Below, one piece after another: positions 46,350 through 57,900 of a DNA stretch of 64,000 nt. Numbering within the stretch: position 1 is the stretch's first letter; every line of letters starts with the position of its first letter. Origin of the DNA: Erythrocercus mccallii. Taxonomy: Eukaryota; Chordata; Aves; Passeriformes; Dicruridae. The DNA lies in the NCBI GenBank assembly GCA_013397435.1, contig VZRG01001506.1, positions 7,727 to 71,726 on the forward strand, in the 5' to 3' direction. The notes under the pieces were generated by a model. It did no database searches, was not told the origin of the DNA, and was given only the letters and a program-made list of their open reading frames with translations. The position numbers were made by a program, and so were the translations under genes.

Positions 46350-46384
46350 TGTACTTTGTCAAAATGAATGGGGCAAGGTGGAGC

Positions 46385-46390
46385 TTTATT
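46385..46390 (-). terminator. NPRL3: NPRL3 poly(A) signal AATAAA (minus strand)
   Basis: TTTATT on + reads AATAAA on the minus strand, within GCAAATAAAGCT. It is the first canonical hexamer I find downstream of the NPRL3 stop, about 2.0 kb away. Expected cleavage is at about 46355-46375, on top of the MPG cleavage zone. Confidence 0.6.
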
Positions 46391-46629
46391 TGCAGGAGAC
46401 TGGCATGGACCTCCCAGAGAGAACTGAGGCTGGTTTTGGACACTTTGGACACTGAAGGCCACTTTCTCCCTTGCCAACAGATCCAGGCCTAATTAGGGTG
46501 GGTGAGAGAAGAAGGGAGCTCTGGGCTGCTCCCATCACTTCAACCCCAGCAGAGGCCAGTGCTTGGTTGCTGCAGGGAAATAGTCAAAAAATTGTGTGGC
46601 AGCAGAGCAGACTGAAAGGATGGGAACTG

Positions 46630-46922
46630 GGAGAGAAGGATGTAAAGGGAGGATCTTACTGTTGTCTGCAACTACCTCAGGGGAGGGGACAGAGAAGACA
46701 GAGCCAGGCTGCTGTCAGACAGGATGAGAGACAACGGGCCACCAGCTGGAAAACAGGAAGTTCTCATTAGCTCTGTGGAAAAAATTTTCCCCAAGAGGGT
46801 GGTCAAACACTGGAACAGGGCCCCTGAGAAGCTCTGGGCCATTCACACCTCCACAGGACAGGGTTCTGAGTGACCTGAGCTAACACCTTTCCTTTGAGCA
46901 GAGACCCCTTCCAACCTCTACC
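46630..46922 (+). mobile_element. CR1 LINE 3' fragment, sense
   Basis: Sense CR1 landmarks are GGATCTTACTGTTGTCTGCA, AGAGCCAGGCTGCTGTCAGA, GGAAAACAGGAAGTTCTCAT, GGTGGTCAAACACTGGAACA and a terminal AGACCCCTTCCAACCTCTAC. It is diverged and 5'-truncated. It lies inside the probable NPRL3 3'UTR, antisense to that transcript. Confidence 0.85.
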
Positions 46923-48405
46923 CCTCTCTAATGTCCAGCTTGGGGAACAGGAACAGGTTTTGTTCATTTTCCCAGCTGCTTTTGAAGCCAGTTCGGAACT
47001 TAGAACTGTGTGAACCCCCACACAGAGAAAGCACTGCTGCAGCAGCCTGACTTGAGGTACAGAGAGAAAAAACCTCCAGGATTCATGGCAGGACCTGCAG
47101 GACTGCAGCCACACTGGGTGGGTGACAGGGACACACCCCCCACCTCCACCCCCACCTTAAGGTTCACATAAAATAAAAAAACTCAAGTTTTTAAGTACTC
47201 TTGTCCCCATCCCATGAAAGAATTTGGTTTAGCCCCTTCTGGGCAGCCTTTTTGCTCATTGCAGACGGAAGGTCTTCAGAGGGCACCTGACAATCTTTTA
47301 ACAGCAAACCCCGAGAGGCCACACCACCACAGAGGTAAAGTTCCCCCTCCCTCCCCCTGCATATGCAGCACAGAGCAGCTGTGGGGGACAGTGGCCTCAC
47401 ACAGGCAGGGCTGAGCTGGCACAAGCTCCTGCTGTCCCCAGGTCCTGGCATGTCCCAGGGCTGTCACTCTGGCCCTGGCACGGCTGGAGAAGCACTCCCA
47501 AACCAGAGCAGGAAACAGCCCTGTATCTCACTGTCCTGCTGGAGAGCTTTAACCCAGGCCAGGATCCATGTCTGGTTCCCTGCAGGCACAGCCATGCTTG
47601 TGGGAGGGGGACTGGAGGGACAAAACAAGCCCTAGGAGACAAGCCTGAGTGCCCTCTGGATGGAACATGTCCCTGAACTTGCAGCTTGGCCAGCACCTCT
47701 CAGTCCTGCCCAATAACCAAGCTCCCACCCGCAGGCACAAAGTGGGAAACATGGAAACCCAGGAACAGAGGCTGCTTGCTGAGAGCCCTGCTCAAACAGA
47801 CACTTGGGAATGAGGATATTGGGGTGAGGAAAGAATGAGCTCTAACACAGTGACTGAGTCATTAATTCATTCATGATTTCATGTTTACTTGTGATACTTT
47901 GCCTTCCCACCTCTGTCCTCGCTGCTGTGAGATCAAACAGAATTCCTGGGTGTCCAGGGAGCCAGGCCAGCTCTGCTGTGCCCTGGAGCAAGGCCATGCA
48001 GGCTGTGCCACGGGGACAGGCTCTCACGCTCAGTGTCCCAGCAGGCACGCTGGAGAGGACAGGCAGCACTCCCAGGGCACAGGGTCCCCCCAATGGTGAC
48101 ATTCTGCCAGCAGCGCCACAGCAGAACCCTCTTGTCCCACTCTGACGATCCCTGGGGAGCAGCAGGGCCAGGGAAGGGCTGTGAACGTGGCAGGGCAGGA
48201 ATCCAGGCTGAGCAAGCACGTGCTGTCCGGCAGCAGACCCTGGAGCCTCGGGGAGCAGCCGGGACATCGAGGCACGGACGGGGACAACCTGCTGTGTGTC
48301 ACGTGGCAAGAAGGAACGGAAACCACCTCCTTCAGTTTTTAGGCATCCTTTAGACTCTCAGCATGGAGAGTGTGGCAGGCTCCTCCCTCCCCTGTGCCAG
48401 CAGAG

Positions 48406-48571
48406 TCACTTCAGGAGCGACTGGAACACGGAGATGACGGGGTCCTCGTGGCTGGTGACCACCAGCACGCTGCGGAACTTGTCAAACAGCATCAGCAGCT
48501 GGGAACGCCGCATGTTCTCGTTGTACATGATCTCCTCCAAGTGGTGCCGGCCTCGGAAGTAGTGCAGCAGC
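48406..48571 (-). CDS. NPRL3: NPRL3 terminal coding exon
   Basis: This exon encodes (R)LLHYFRGRHHLEEI, MYNENMRRSQLLMLFDKF, RSVLVVTSHEDPVI and SVFQSLLK, then TGA (48406-48408). It is the strongly conserved end of the Npr3 family, and human ends ...ALLP. The acceptor is TGCCTGCAG at 48572-48574 and completes an Arg codon split AG-G. The frame open upstream of the acceptor (MAHVLPCSAAC) is intronic and must not be included. Confidence 0.97.
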
Positions 48572-51500
48572 CTGCAGGCAGCAGAGCAAGGGAGCACGTG
48601 GGCCAAAAGCAGCTCAGACTCATACTGCCACCCCCAAGGTCTCTCCTCCCATGGGATGCAAATCAGAAGGTTGTTTGGGTTATGTCCCTCATTTGCATGG
48701 AAAGGGAATTAAATCATGCCTAGCACAGAAATCCCCTGGAAAAGGATGGGACTTGCCTGCTGTGGGGCTTTGCCAAGGTCCTCCTTGGATCTAGAGGTTT
48801 CCCAGTCAGGGGCCTTTCCCAAGACTGTCAATTTTCAACTTAGTTATAATTTCAGAAAGTAAACAAACACAAGTGTCAACGAGCCTTGAGAAGACAGGAC
48901 ATGGCAGGTTTATTCTGTGCTCTCTTAGCTAAGCCTACGACTGCCCTTTGTCACAGCTCTGCATCAGGGGCCTGGGTACCTGCACTGCCTTTTAGAATTA
49001 AGAGCAATTTTCCCTCACAGCAGCCCAAAGAGCTTTGTAACTACAGGTCCTGCACCCAGGGTTTGGGCAGCTTGGATTGGGTGGAGCAGTCACAACAGGG
49101 AGATGGAAATTTTGGTGGTAGGCATCACAGAGAAGCTGTGAGAGTTACAAATCCCATGAAGCCCAAGTTCAAACCATGCTGGCTTCTTGAATTCCCTATT
49201 CTCTTCAAACAAAGCACAGATACCCCTTTGCTGGCCACCAACTTGCTACAGTCATCAGAAAACCCTGGCCCTGCACAGTCAGTCACAACAGGGTCCACGA
49301 CAAACAGCAGAAGTCCCCAGTGGCTGAGGGCCCCTCCTCAGAGTTCCCTCTGAGCCATACCCCAAGCCAGCCCCCCACATGAAGCCTGGGTTTGCTGCTC
49401 AGTCTCTTGTCTCGACACCCTCCCAAGTGTCACAGGATGCTGCACGTGTGACTCAAATACTCCCCACCCTGTGAAGGCCCTCAGCCCCTTCCCAGCTCCA
49501 CAGCCAGCTGTGCCTCCACATGTGTTCCACATCACACTCTGCTGCAGCAGCCTTTGCTCATGTTCCATTACCCATCTGCAGCTTCATGCCAACTGGCTGT
49601 AGAAATGAGTGGAGATGACATGATCTGTTTTCCAATCCATTCATACAGCTCCCATGCAGGAACAGCCCTCAAAATACTCCCAATATCCATTGGGGGACTC
49701 CAGCCTGTTCTGGAGGATGGAAGTGGCTCCTGCTTTCCCTGTGGGACCAACACTTGCCTGGCTCCCTCCTGCTGCTCTGGCTGGGCTCTCCTGTCACCCA
49801 CTGCCCTCACAGTGACTGGAAAGGAGTCACTGTGCAACCAGTGTCCCTCCATCACACACCCCACTGCAGTTTTCACCTCTAGCCCAGTGCCACGTGTGTT
49901 TCTCTGCTTCCCGACTTGCCACATCCCTCCTCTCCCCCCCGAGCTCTGTGAGCTCAGAGCAGGATCCTCACTGGCAGCCTGAGGCTGGGCAGCCCCAGCT
50001 CACTGCCAACTCCCTCCTGCTGTTCCTCTGCCAGTTCTCAAGCTGGCACCAGTATGGAGAACAGAACTGCTGCCTCTCTGTACCTGCAGCACAAACAGAG
50101 ACCAGCTTCAGTCTCCATACCTGGGCTGTGCATCTGCCTTTTGTATTGACATGAGGCTCCTTGGCCACCTCCCCTGGGCCAGTGGCCACTGTGTGCACTG
50201 AGAAGTGGTCACTCACTGGGACAGGGTCAGTTCTTGGCTGTGTTGAAGCCACACTGTTCCCACAGGCATGAACAGAAACATTTGTATTTCACAACTCATA
50301 TCACAGTTCCAAAGTGATTTTGGGGACTCCTTCCCCTGTGCCAGGCTCTTGTGCCCATGGGCTCATACCCTGGGGCTCAGCTCTCTTCCATGCAAATGGT
50401 ACAACCTGGCTTTCCACAGCAGCACAGACTGAGCAGTTTGCCAATAAATAAATCCATCTTATATTCAGAAAAAGTCTGGATTTGTAACTGGTCAAGACTA
50501 AATACTTTCCACTCCAGTAAAAGCTAGAGAGGATATTAAAGAGTATCACAAAAAAGCCAGCTGGAAGACACCCCCAAACTCTAGCCAAGCATCCTGCTCC
50601 AGCAGGACTATTGCTAATGCTGCGGAGCTTTTTCAAACCCTCAGAGATGGAGATCCCTTCACATGCCTGGGCAATCTGTCCTGGGCTGCACCACCCTCCC
50701 AGGGAGGAGGTTTTTGCAAAAGTCCAACTAGAATGTACAGGGTTCTCCTTGGAGCTCACAGCTCCAGAGAAGGTGGGCACTGCCTTCATCTTTTTGGGCG
50801 ATGAACATTTATGGGACACAGCCAGCAGGAGATGGCACTTGTTGGGACAGTGACACTGTGTTTGAGCCCCTCTGAAGCTGCACAGGTGTGCCTGCTGACA
50901 GATGTGCACATCCAGAGGCAGTGATGGAAGATCACTGCTTTCCATTGCTCATCACTGTCTTCCCTCCTCAAGTTGCAAGAGCTGCCCCTCCAACAGCACC
51001 GGAGTGTTCCTACACACTAAAAAGAAAAGAATTCTCTCAGATCAGTAATTCCAATAGAATTAGCTTATTTCTGGCCAAGGAGGTGTCCCTGCCACAGCAC
51101 TGCTTGAAGCCAGATCAGAACTGGCCACAATGCTGCCAATGAGCATTCCTCATTGCAGGGAAGGATCTCACCTCCCAATCTCAGAGCAAGACAAATAAGC
51201 CCTGAAAGCAACTCCACACCCATGGCCTGGGAGAGAAGCCATGAGTGAAGCCTCCAGCTTCTTCAGGCTTCAAAAGCACTGCTTAATGTGCAGCGAGGAA
51301 GGCTTAGTGTACATTACTGAGGATCTAGCTCAAAACAAACTTGTCTCCTCAAGCATCCTCCTGGAAGGACATGCCAACCCTCCTTTAGTTGCACCTTAGG
51401 AAAGAACTTGGATTTAACTTCCCATTCAGTGTTATGAGGGTTAATGCAGCCAATGCTGGAGCCAAGCTTTAGTAATTCCTTACTTCCCCTTAAGGTTTCT

Positions 51501-53434
51501 GCCTTCCAACACAGGCTGTGCACAGCCCTGGACAGGCAGCAGCACTCTGTGCTGTCTGTGTGACAAGGGACAGGCACTCAGAGGCACCAGCACAGGAAAT
51601 GTGCCAGGCTGAGCTTTATTGCTGTGCCGGAAATAACCCATCCCTCTGTGTGCACACACAGCATCCAGGGAAGGGCAAATACCACAGGATATTTATGCCA
51701 GTTGTGCATTTATAGCATTTTGCTCTGGAGGCAGCTGTGAGAGCAGAGCTGTTGGCCAGGGCTGGAGCAGTACCTGCATGAGGTCATGAGGGAGATCAGC
51801 TCCTTCAGGCAGCTTCACCATGGTTTTTTCTCTTTCATTGAGAGCAACAGATTTACTCACTCATCTCTGATGGCTATGACACAAAATGAGAGAAAATACA
51901 CCACAACCTACAAGTTGTGGTGTCTCATAAAACCAGCAGTAACCAAGAGGGTCTGACATGAACATTCCTACATGTGCACTGCAGCAGCTGCCCACAAGAC
52001 CCATCTGTTTATTGTTTGTTTATTGTTTAATCTGTTTGTTCCTCACTGTTGCCTCAGAGCATTCTGCACTTGTCAATTCAATCTGTAGTAGACTGGAAAT
52101 TCTGACCTGGTAAGGCCTGAGGATCTGCAAAAGAAGCTGGGGCAGGAGCAAACTGCACAATAAATATCACTCAGCTGGTTTCACAAAGAAATCAGAGTAA
52201 TTTCTTGCATCTGCAATTCCAAAGCTTCCAAATGGCTCTTTTACCCAGCTGAGGGTATGACAGGGGAGCAATCACAACATCCTTTCCTCTCACTAGGATA
52301 ACTAAGAATCTGCATTGCCACTGAATAGGTCCAAGGAGGCCCCCACAAATTCTGTCTTAAGATATTAAATATGATTTTGTGTTACTTTCCTTCCTCAGTG
52401 GTTTTGTAATGACTTAGCTGGTAATAAAGAAAAGAACACTTCAGAGCTCTCAAGTGGCCACTGTTGCCTCCCAGTCAGAGAATATTCTCTGAAGAGTTGC
52501 AGAAGATGAAGGAGACGAGTAATTCAGAGAGCAGTAACTCCTCACAAGATTTGAGAGCTTTGTCAAAGTCCCTGAGCTGTACACTCTGCCACAGACAAGG
52601 AAAGCATCTTCCTGCTACTACTACCTAACTGTATCCATCCTAGGGCAAGAACCAGGTTTTCAGGGGATTACCAACTGAATCCAGAACATGGAACAGCTGC
52701 AGTCCTTGCCTCAGGTAGTTTTCTGCTCCACAAGTATGAAAACCAGTGGAAGTTGCATTCCAGTGATGCCACTGAGTTTTGAAATCCTTGGGAAGAAAAA
52801 GTATTTCCCCGCTCCCTTCTTCCCAGATGGCTGCTTAGGAAGTCACTCTGCTTTTACCACGTGCAGAACCACACAGGGCCTGGTTTTGTGGAGTGCAAAT
52901 TTGTAATAACAAAATGTGTGCTACTGATCACACATCCTGCCTTTAGCTTAACCAACCTAAGCAGTGAGCTCTCATCACTGCCAAACACACCTTGGGACAC
53001 CCTGTAAAAGTATTCTGGCTGGCTCTGTGTCTCATGTTTCCATGGAGTTTACAAACTGTAAAATTAAGGAGAGCTGGCTTGGAAACACCAATGGACACAA
53101 AATGTCAGCATCACTGGGTCTCTGCCCAGGCTGCCTACAACAGTTTTTTAGGCTGTGCAGTTTTGTGTCTGTCAGGTGTGGACAAGGAAAACTGGCAGGC
53201 AAACAGTGAAGTCCAACCATACTCCCTGAAGCTCCTTCACACACCCAGCACTCTTTGTTATCCAAGTGTTCTTGTGCCACAAATAGCAGTTTGTATTACA
53301 GACAAAATACAGGAGCAAACACAAAAGAATTTCTGCTCCAAATCCCCAGGCTAACAGGATTTGCTCAGACTCCAGAGCAATCTTCCATAAAGCAGGGAGG
53401 CTGAGAAACAAGGACTGCATCCTGCACTGCTCAC
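48572..53434 (-). other. NPRL3: NPRL3 last intron
   Basis: A 4.9-kb intron with donor GTGAGC (at 53434) and acceptor TGCCTGCAG. It includes a T-rich GTTTATT repeat patch near 52009-52045 and E-box CACGTG at 48594-48599. No repeat family or exon is recognised. Confidence 0.88.
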
Positions 53435-53627
53435 CTTGCAAACATGCGGAGATCTTCTGGATTCTGGGCAGCTGGGACATTCAGGATGGCCTCCCGCTCG
53501 TGTTCCAACAGGCTGGCCAGGAGATTCTCTGTCATCCTCTTATTTAGGGGTGAGTCTCCACCAGGTATCAGCTCAGCACTGGAATTATCCATGCTAGGGC
53601 TTGTCAGAGTCATGTCATCACTACTGG
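53435..53627 (-). CDS. NPRL3: NPRL3 coding exon, serine-rich linker and helical part
   Basis: The exon encodes (T)SSDDMTLTSPSMDNSSAE, LIPGGDSPLNKRMTENL, LASLLEHEREAILNVPAA and QNPEDLRMFA(R). Human NPRL3 is nearly identical here (MFARLLHYFRGRHH across the next junction). The acceptor is CCTGATAG, and the donor follows GCAAG at 53434. The Thr codon at the upstream junction is split A-CC and the Arg codon at the downstream one AG-G. The open frame begins with an intronic ATG, which is not a start. Confidence 0.97.
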
Positions 53628-54758
53628 CTATCAGGCAAGAGAGAGACACACATACACATTAAATTTTTATATTGCTCAGCATAAGGATGCAAAGTTTATC
53701 AATTCAGGCTGTTTCTGTGCAGCCTTTCCAACTAATCCCTCCTCTCTGGAGAGCAGAGAAAGTGGCTCTCCAAGTGCTCCATGGATCTGCAATTAGTCAT
53801 ATGACAACACAACAATTTTCTCAATGGGAAATTCAAATGTTTCAACAGAGTCATCAATTTGTGTGGAAAACTGCACTTCTGGAGACTATAAACAGTCCAT
53901 AAAAACATTTGAAAAGAGAATTCCCAGACAGCTGTGCTGGAATACCGTGAAGTGGTAACATGAAAAGCCTAACAGCACAGAAGGTGGGAGCAGGCAGAGA
54001 GGCTGAGAAGCAATATCCTCTTGTGAGGGAGCCAGAAAAAGCAGATCACAGACTCATCTGACTCACATGCCAAGATTTCTGCCCTAATTCATGACTCCTG
54101 TAAAGCTCAAAGTTGTACAGAGAATCTCTCCCCATATCCAAGCCCAGCAGTGTTCTGAGAAGGCTGCTCAGAACAGCACAGGCAGGAACATTTGGTGATT
54201 TCAGCATCATATCTGACTCATCCTCTTGAAAGAATGCTTTCCTGGAATCACCCTGAAGAGTGGCACTGGGGAGATTAAAGAAATCAGGGCACACAAACAG
54301 AAATCAATCATTTGTGAGAACAAAGCCAGGTCTGTGCCTCCTCAGGTGGCTCTAATGGCTCTACAGCTCACAGAAACCAGTGCAGCTTGTACAAATTCTC
54401 ACATTTTCTTTCTGTCCTGAAAACCAAAATCTGCCAGAGGAACATGAAATACTTCTGACTGCAGCAAGGGGGGATGAGGTTACTTTAAAAAAGAAAGAAG
54501 TATCTCTCATAAAAATCTTCTACATGACCAAATGAGAATGTGGCAAATTACAAAGCATTACTTTTTTTCTTAAAAGAAGTCTCATAGCCCCTAGGTCTTT
54601 CACCGCTGCGCAGCTCTTAATTTAGGAAACGCTGGACCTAATTAGCAAGTGCTGCAGCGGAGATGTCTCATTACCAAGGCCTGATGGCCCTTGGCAGCAC
54701 TAAGGGGAGCTCTGGAAGTGAGGTGGGGTCTGAACAGCAGAGAAAAGTGTGCTCATAC
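53628..54758 (-). other. NPRL3: NPRL3 intron
   Basis: A 1.1-kb intron with donor GTATGA (after CCAA, a less usual -1 base) and acceptor TTGCCTGATAG. Next to the donor side lies a CpG-containing, low-repeat stretch (54590-54690). No other exon is seen. Confidence 0.88.
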
Positions 54759-54948
54759 TTGGGGAGCCAAAGCTGAGAGCGTTGGGGGTGCTCAAACTTC
54801 GTCCCCCAACCCTGGCAGTGAAGGGCATGTCCTCATCCTGGGCTCGGAACTCCTCCTCGTTTGGGGGCACCATCAGGCACACGTAGGTGTGCAGCTGGAT
54901 CAGGAGCCGGTGCTGGAGCATCCAGATCACCATCTGGATCAGCTGGGT
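54759..54948 (-). CDS. NPRL3: NPRL3 coding exon, winged-helix region and linker
   Basis: The exon encodes TQLIQMVIWMLQHRLLIQ, LHTYVCLMVPPNEEEFRA, QDEDMPFTARVGGRSL and STPNALSFGSP. The first block is one of the most conserved stretches of Npr3 proteins, while the acidic EEEFRAQDED segment is variable (human SEEEPRPREDD). The acceptor is TCCCCCTGCAG. Sequence upstream of the acceptor that remains open is intronic. Confidence 0.97.
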
Positions 54949-57900
54949 CTGCAGGGGGAGAAATGAGGGGTTAAACAACAGCAGGCACATGAGATACAGG
55001 AGGAAAACAACACACAAAGGGTACACCTGGGGAGTCATGAGTCACGTGGAGAAATGCTTCTCGCCCCACACAAGAGTTTATCTCTTTTCCCATCACAAAA
55101 AGGTGACTAGGCAGAAACCTTCATCACACCCAGAGCCTCTGTGGGTGCTCAGGCTGCAGTGCAGCCTTTCATGATCCACCTCTTTATGCAACGCTGACCA
55201 GCACAGCCTCAAAGCAACCTGCCCTGCCCCTGCCTCAGTTTGCTGGTTTCTACACAAAAAACACCAAAGGGTTAATCCCAGATGGTCAGATTGAAGTGCA
55301 GGCTCCTCTAGAGAGCCAGAGAGAGGGCAGGGTCATAGGGCAGAGCTGAAACAATCAGGGGAGGTGGCCAGGAATAGGAGCCCCTTGCTGTCAGATGGGA
55401 ACCCCCTGACTGGCCATGGCAGAGGCTCTGGAGCCTGACAGGGCTGGGCAATACAGAAGCAGCACCAGCAGCAGCACAAGCCCTGGCAGGGAACAGCAGC
55501 CTGAGCTGCCAAGGAGTCCCCTCTCAATGCAGACTCACCATCCCTCATTTCACTTCCCTCTGCTATAGAGGGCCAAGCTAATAAACACACCTGGCTTCTC
55601 AGGCAGGCAAGAGACTCAAAAGCAATGAGATGTGTTAAACATTGCCCAACACCTGCTGGAGACCCACACCACGGGCAGAGTGAGGGGCACGTGATGTAGG
55701 GTCTGTTTTCAGAAGTCTGGGAGGAGCCTTCAAAATGCATCATTGTGTCTTGATTTCTGCATAAAAAGCCTTTTCATATCACCGCAGGCAACTCTTGTAG
55801 CAAAGGGCTCAGAACACAATCACTGACAAGGCTGTTTGGGGATTTCATAGCAACCACCACTGTTTTGGTGAGACAAACACATGCAGCATGAGCTCAGGCT
55901 CAGAAGGAAGCTCACTCTGCTGCATTAATCATCAGGGTAACAGGCCAAATCACAATAAAAGCCCCAAACCCAAGTTCATCAGCCCACATAATTTTCCTTT
56001 TTCCATAAATCTGGTAATTCTCAGTTACTCCTCTGCTATCAAATCACAGAAGAAACCTCTTCTGTTTGCAGACAGACCCACACCCTGTCTTTTCAGGGAT
56101 TACCACTTCTGGGGGCTCAGTGGATTTTAATCTTAAAACATACAATCTGGGATCGCCTTCAAACATCATTTTTTGGAAAAGCCATAATTCATTTTACATG
56201 TTTAACAGAAAATCTACAGAAGAGGAAGGTTGGCAAAAGACACCAAAGACATAATGCTTTGCTAACATCTGAAGCCAGCCTGGAAAAGCAAAGTTTACTG
56301 CATTAATTATGTTGCTGAAATCCTTCCTTCCAGATGCAGGCCTGGATGGAAAGTTGGTTCATTTATTTTACTTAAATTTCCAACCTGTTGGCACGCAGTG
56401 AGGTCTGATTACCAAATGAAAGAGCTCTGCACGTTTCAGAGCACAAAACAACCCTGGAAAAATCCAAGGAGACAGAAAGACAGGCTCTACCAGACCTACA
56501 GAAGCTACAGGAACTACTTTACTACAGTGGGTAGGGCCTGACCCAGACAAGCCTACCCTGGGCACTCTGGTGGTTCCATGAATTACAAAAATAATCAGTT
56601 TCTTTTGTTACAGCTCCATGTGCACGGAGAGTCTCATCCAGCCCTCTCTAACCCTGCATGTGCACCATCACCTCCACACCCTCGTGGAAATACCTAGAAA
56701 GCCACCCTGAGCCAGCAGCTATGGCTCAGTGGAACAAGAAGCCAGGCAGCAGTGGTGTCACAGCTTTACAGCCACGACCTTGTGCAAACATCCCCTGCCA
56801 AACACCTTTGTGCCATCTCTGGGTGGGAGAGCTGGAGATCCTGAGAACTGGAGGAAACTCTTCTATCCTGAATAAACTTGAACAATCATCCCTAGACCAG
56901 AGACTGATGATCCCTGACATTTTTCTGTACTAGCCAAACTTCATCAGGAATTTGGTACCTCTTAAAACCCAGTCCTAGAAAATGCCCAAGTGCATCCTGC
57001 ACTGGTCCCAGACCATGTGATGAGCTTTGTGCCACCACTGCAAGTGCCTCACACCATTCCCACTTCCTCCAGGTTTAGACCCATTTCTTACCAAAGGCAG
57101 AAGTGTTTTCACAGATCAGCTCTAGCAGAGGTTTTGCTAACACACTCTGCTGCCTGTGCTTCTGGACACCAGCACTGCATTTCCATCCATTCTCCATCTG
57201 CTCCTCCCAAGCTGCCCTGGAGCTCACACAGGGCTGCAGGAGCAGAGCCTTCCCTGTGCCATCTGTGCTGTGCTGGCTGGAAATGCTGCTCCTTCCCCAG
57301 AGGTGCAGGGTTCTCTCTGTGCCTGCTCTCAGGGCACTTCATTAGAGCTGAGCTCCTTGCTGAAGCCAAACAGGCTGGGAGCAGCTTCCCAGGCTAGGAT
57401 ATACTTCATCCCAGGACTGCCTGCCTCAGTCATGCTCTGGCACAGCAGAGCCAGCCTTTTTTGGCTGTAACATCAGGATTGTGATGGAAACATAAAGTGA
57501 CATTTTCTGTTGCTTAATTTAACTACCCATTCAATCTAAATTTCATCCATGCTCCTTTCATGCTTCCTGTCTGCCCATGCTGCCTCTTTGCAGCCTGCTC
57601 TGAGGGGGTCCTGTCTGCTGCAGCAGCCACATCTGGCTTGTTCCTGCTGGCAGGGAGCAGCCCAGGGCCGTTCCCAGAGCAGTGCCAGGGTGTTGTCATG
57701 CAAGGCACTGGTACAATGCCCTGCTCTGTGCTCCCTGCCACAAGAGATGCTGCACTGGCTTCCAAAAACACAGCACTGCACATCAGCCCAGCTGGGCACT
57801 TCAGAATGGCCAGAGGAAAGCTCAGCCCCAAGTCTTGGAGGGAAAAGATCCAGCATTCCTTATTCTCTGGGGCCATTTGTAAAACCCTTGAGAAATATGT

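Larger units (their letters stand above)
37644..46370 (+). other. MPG: MPG gene, coding exons to 3' end
   Basis: Three coding exons (37648-37869, 40781-40985, 45848-46242) join in frame into 822 nt, giving a 273-residue protein plus stop. This is slightly shorter than human MPG (298), with the difference in the poorly conserved N-terminus. MPG is a monofunctional DNA glycosylase that flips out 3-methyladenine, 7-methylguanine, hypoxanthine and ethenoadenine and cleaves the N-glycosidic bond, starting base-excision repair in the nucleus. All active-site residues I know for the family are present. The poly(A) signal is at 46344-46349. All junctions are GT-AG. Confidence 0.95.
46371..48405 (-). 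other. NPRL3: Probable NPRL3 3'UTR
   Basis: About 2.0 kb lies between the NPRL3 stop and the first minus-strand AATAAA, with no coding capacity supported on either strand. It contains a CR1 copy (46630-46922) in the orientation opposite to NPRL3. The UTR extent is inferred from the poly(A) signal alone. Confidence 0.5.

Noticed and set aside
48572..48606. N-terminal extension MAHVLPCSAAC of the last NPRL3 exon as a separate small protein
   Set aside because: It lies upstream of a clear splice acceptor, and the frame joins perfectly to the preceding NPRL3 exon instead.
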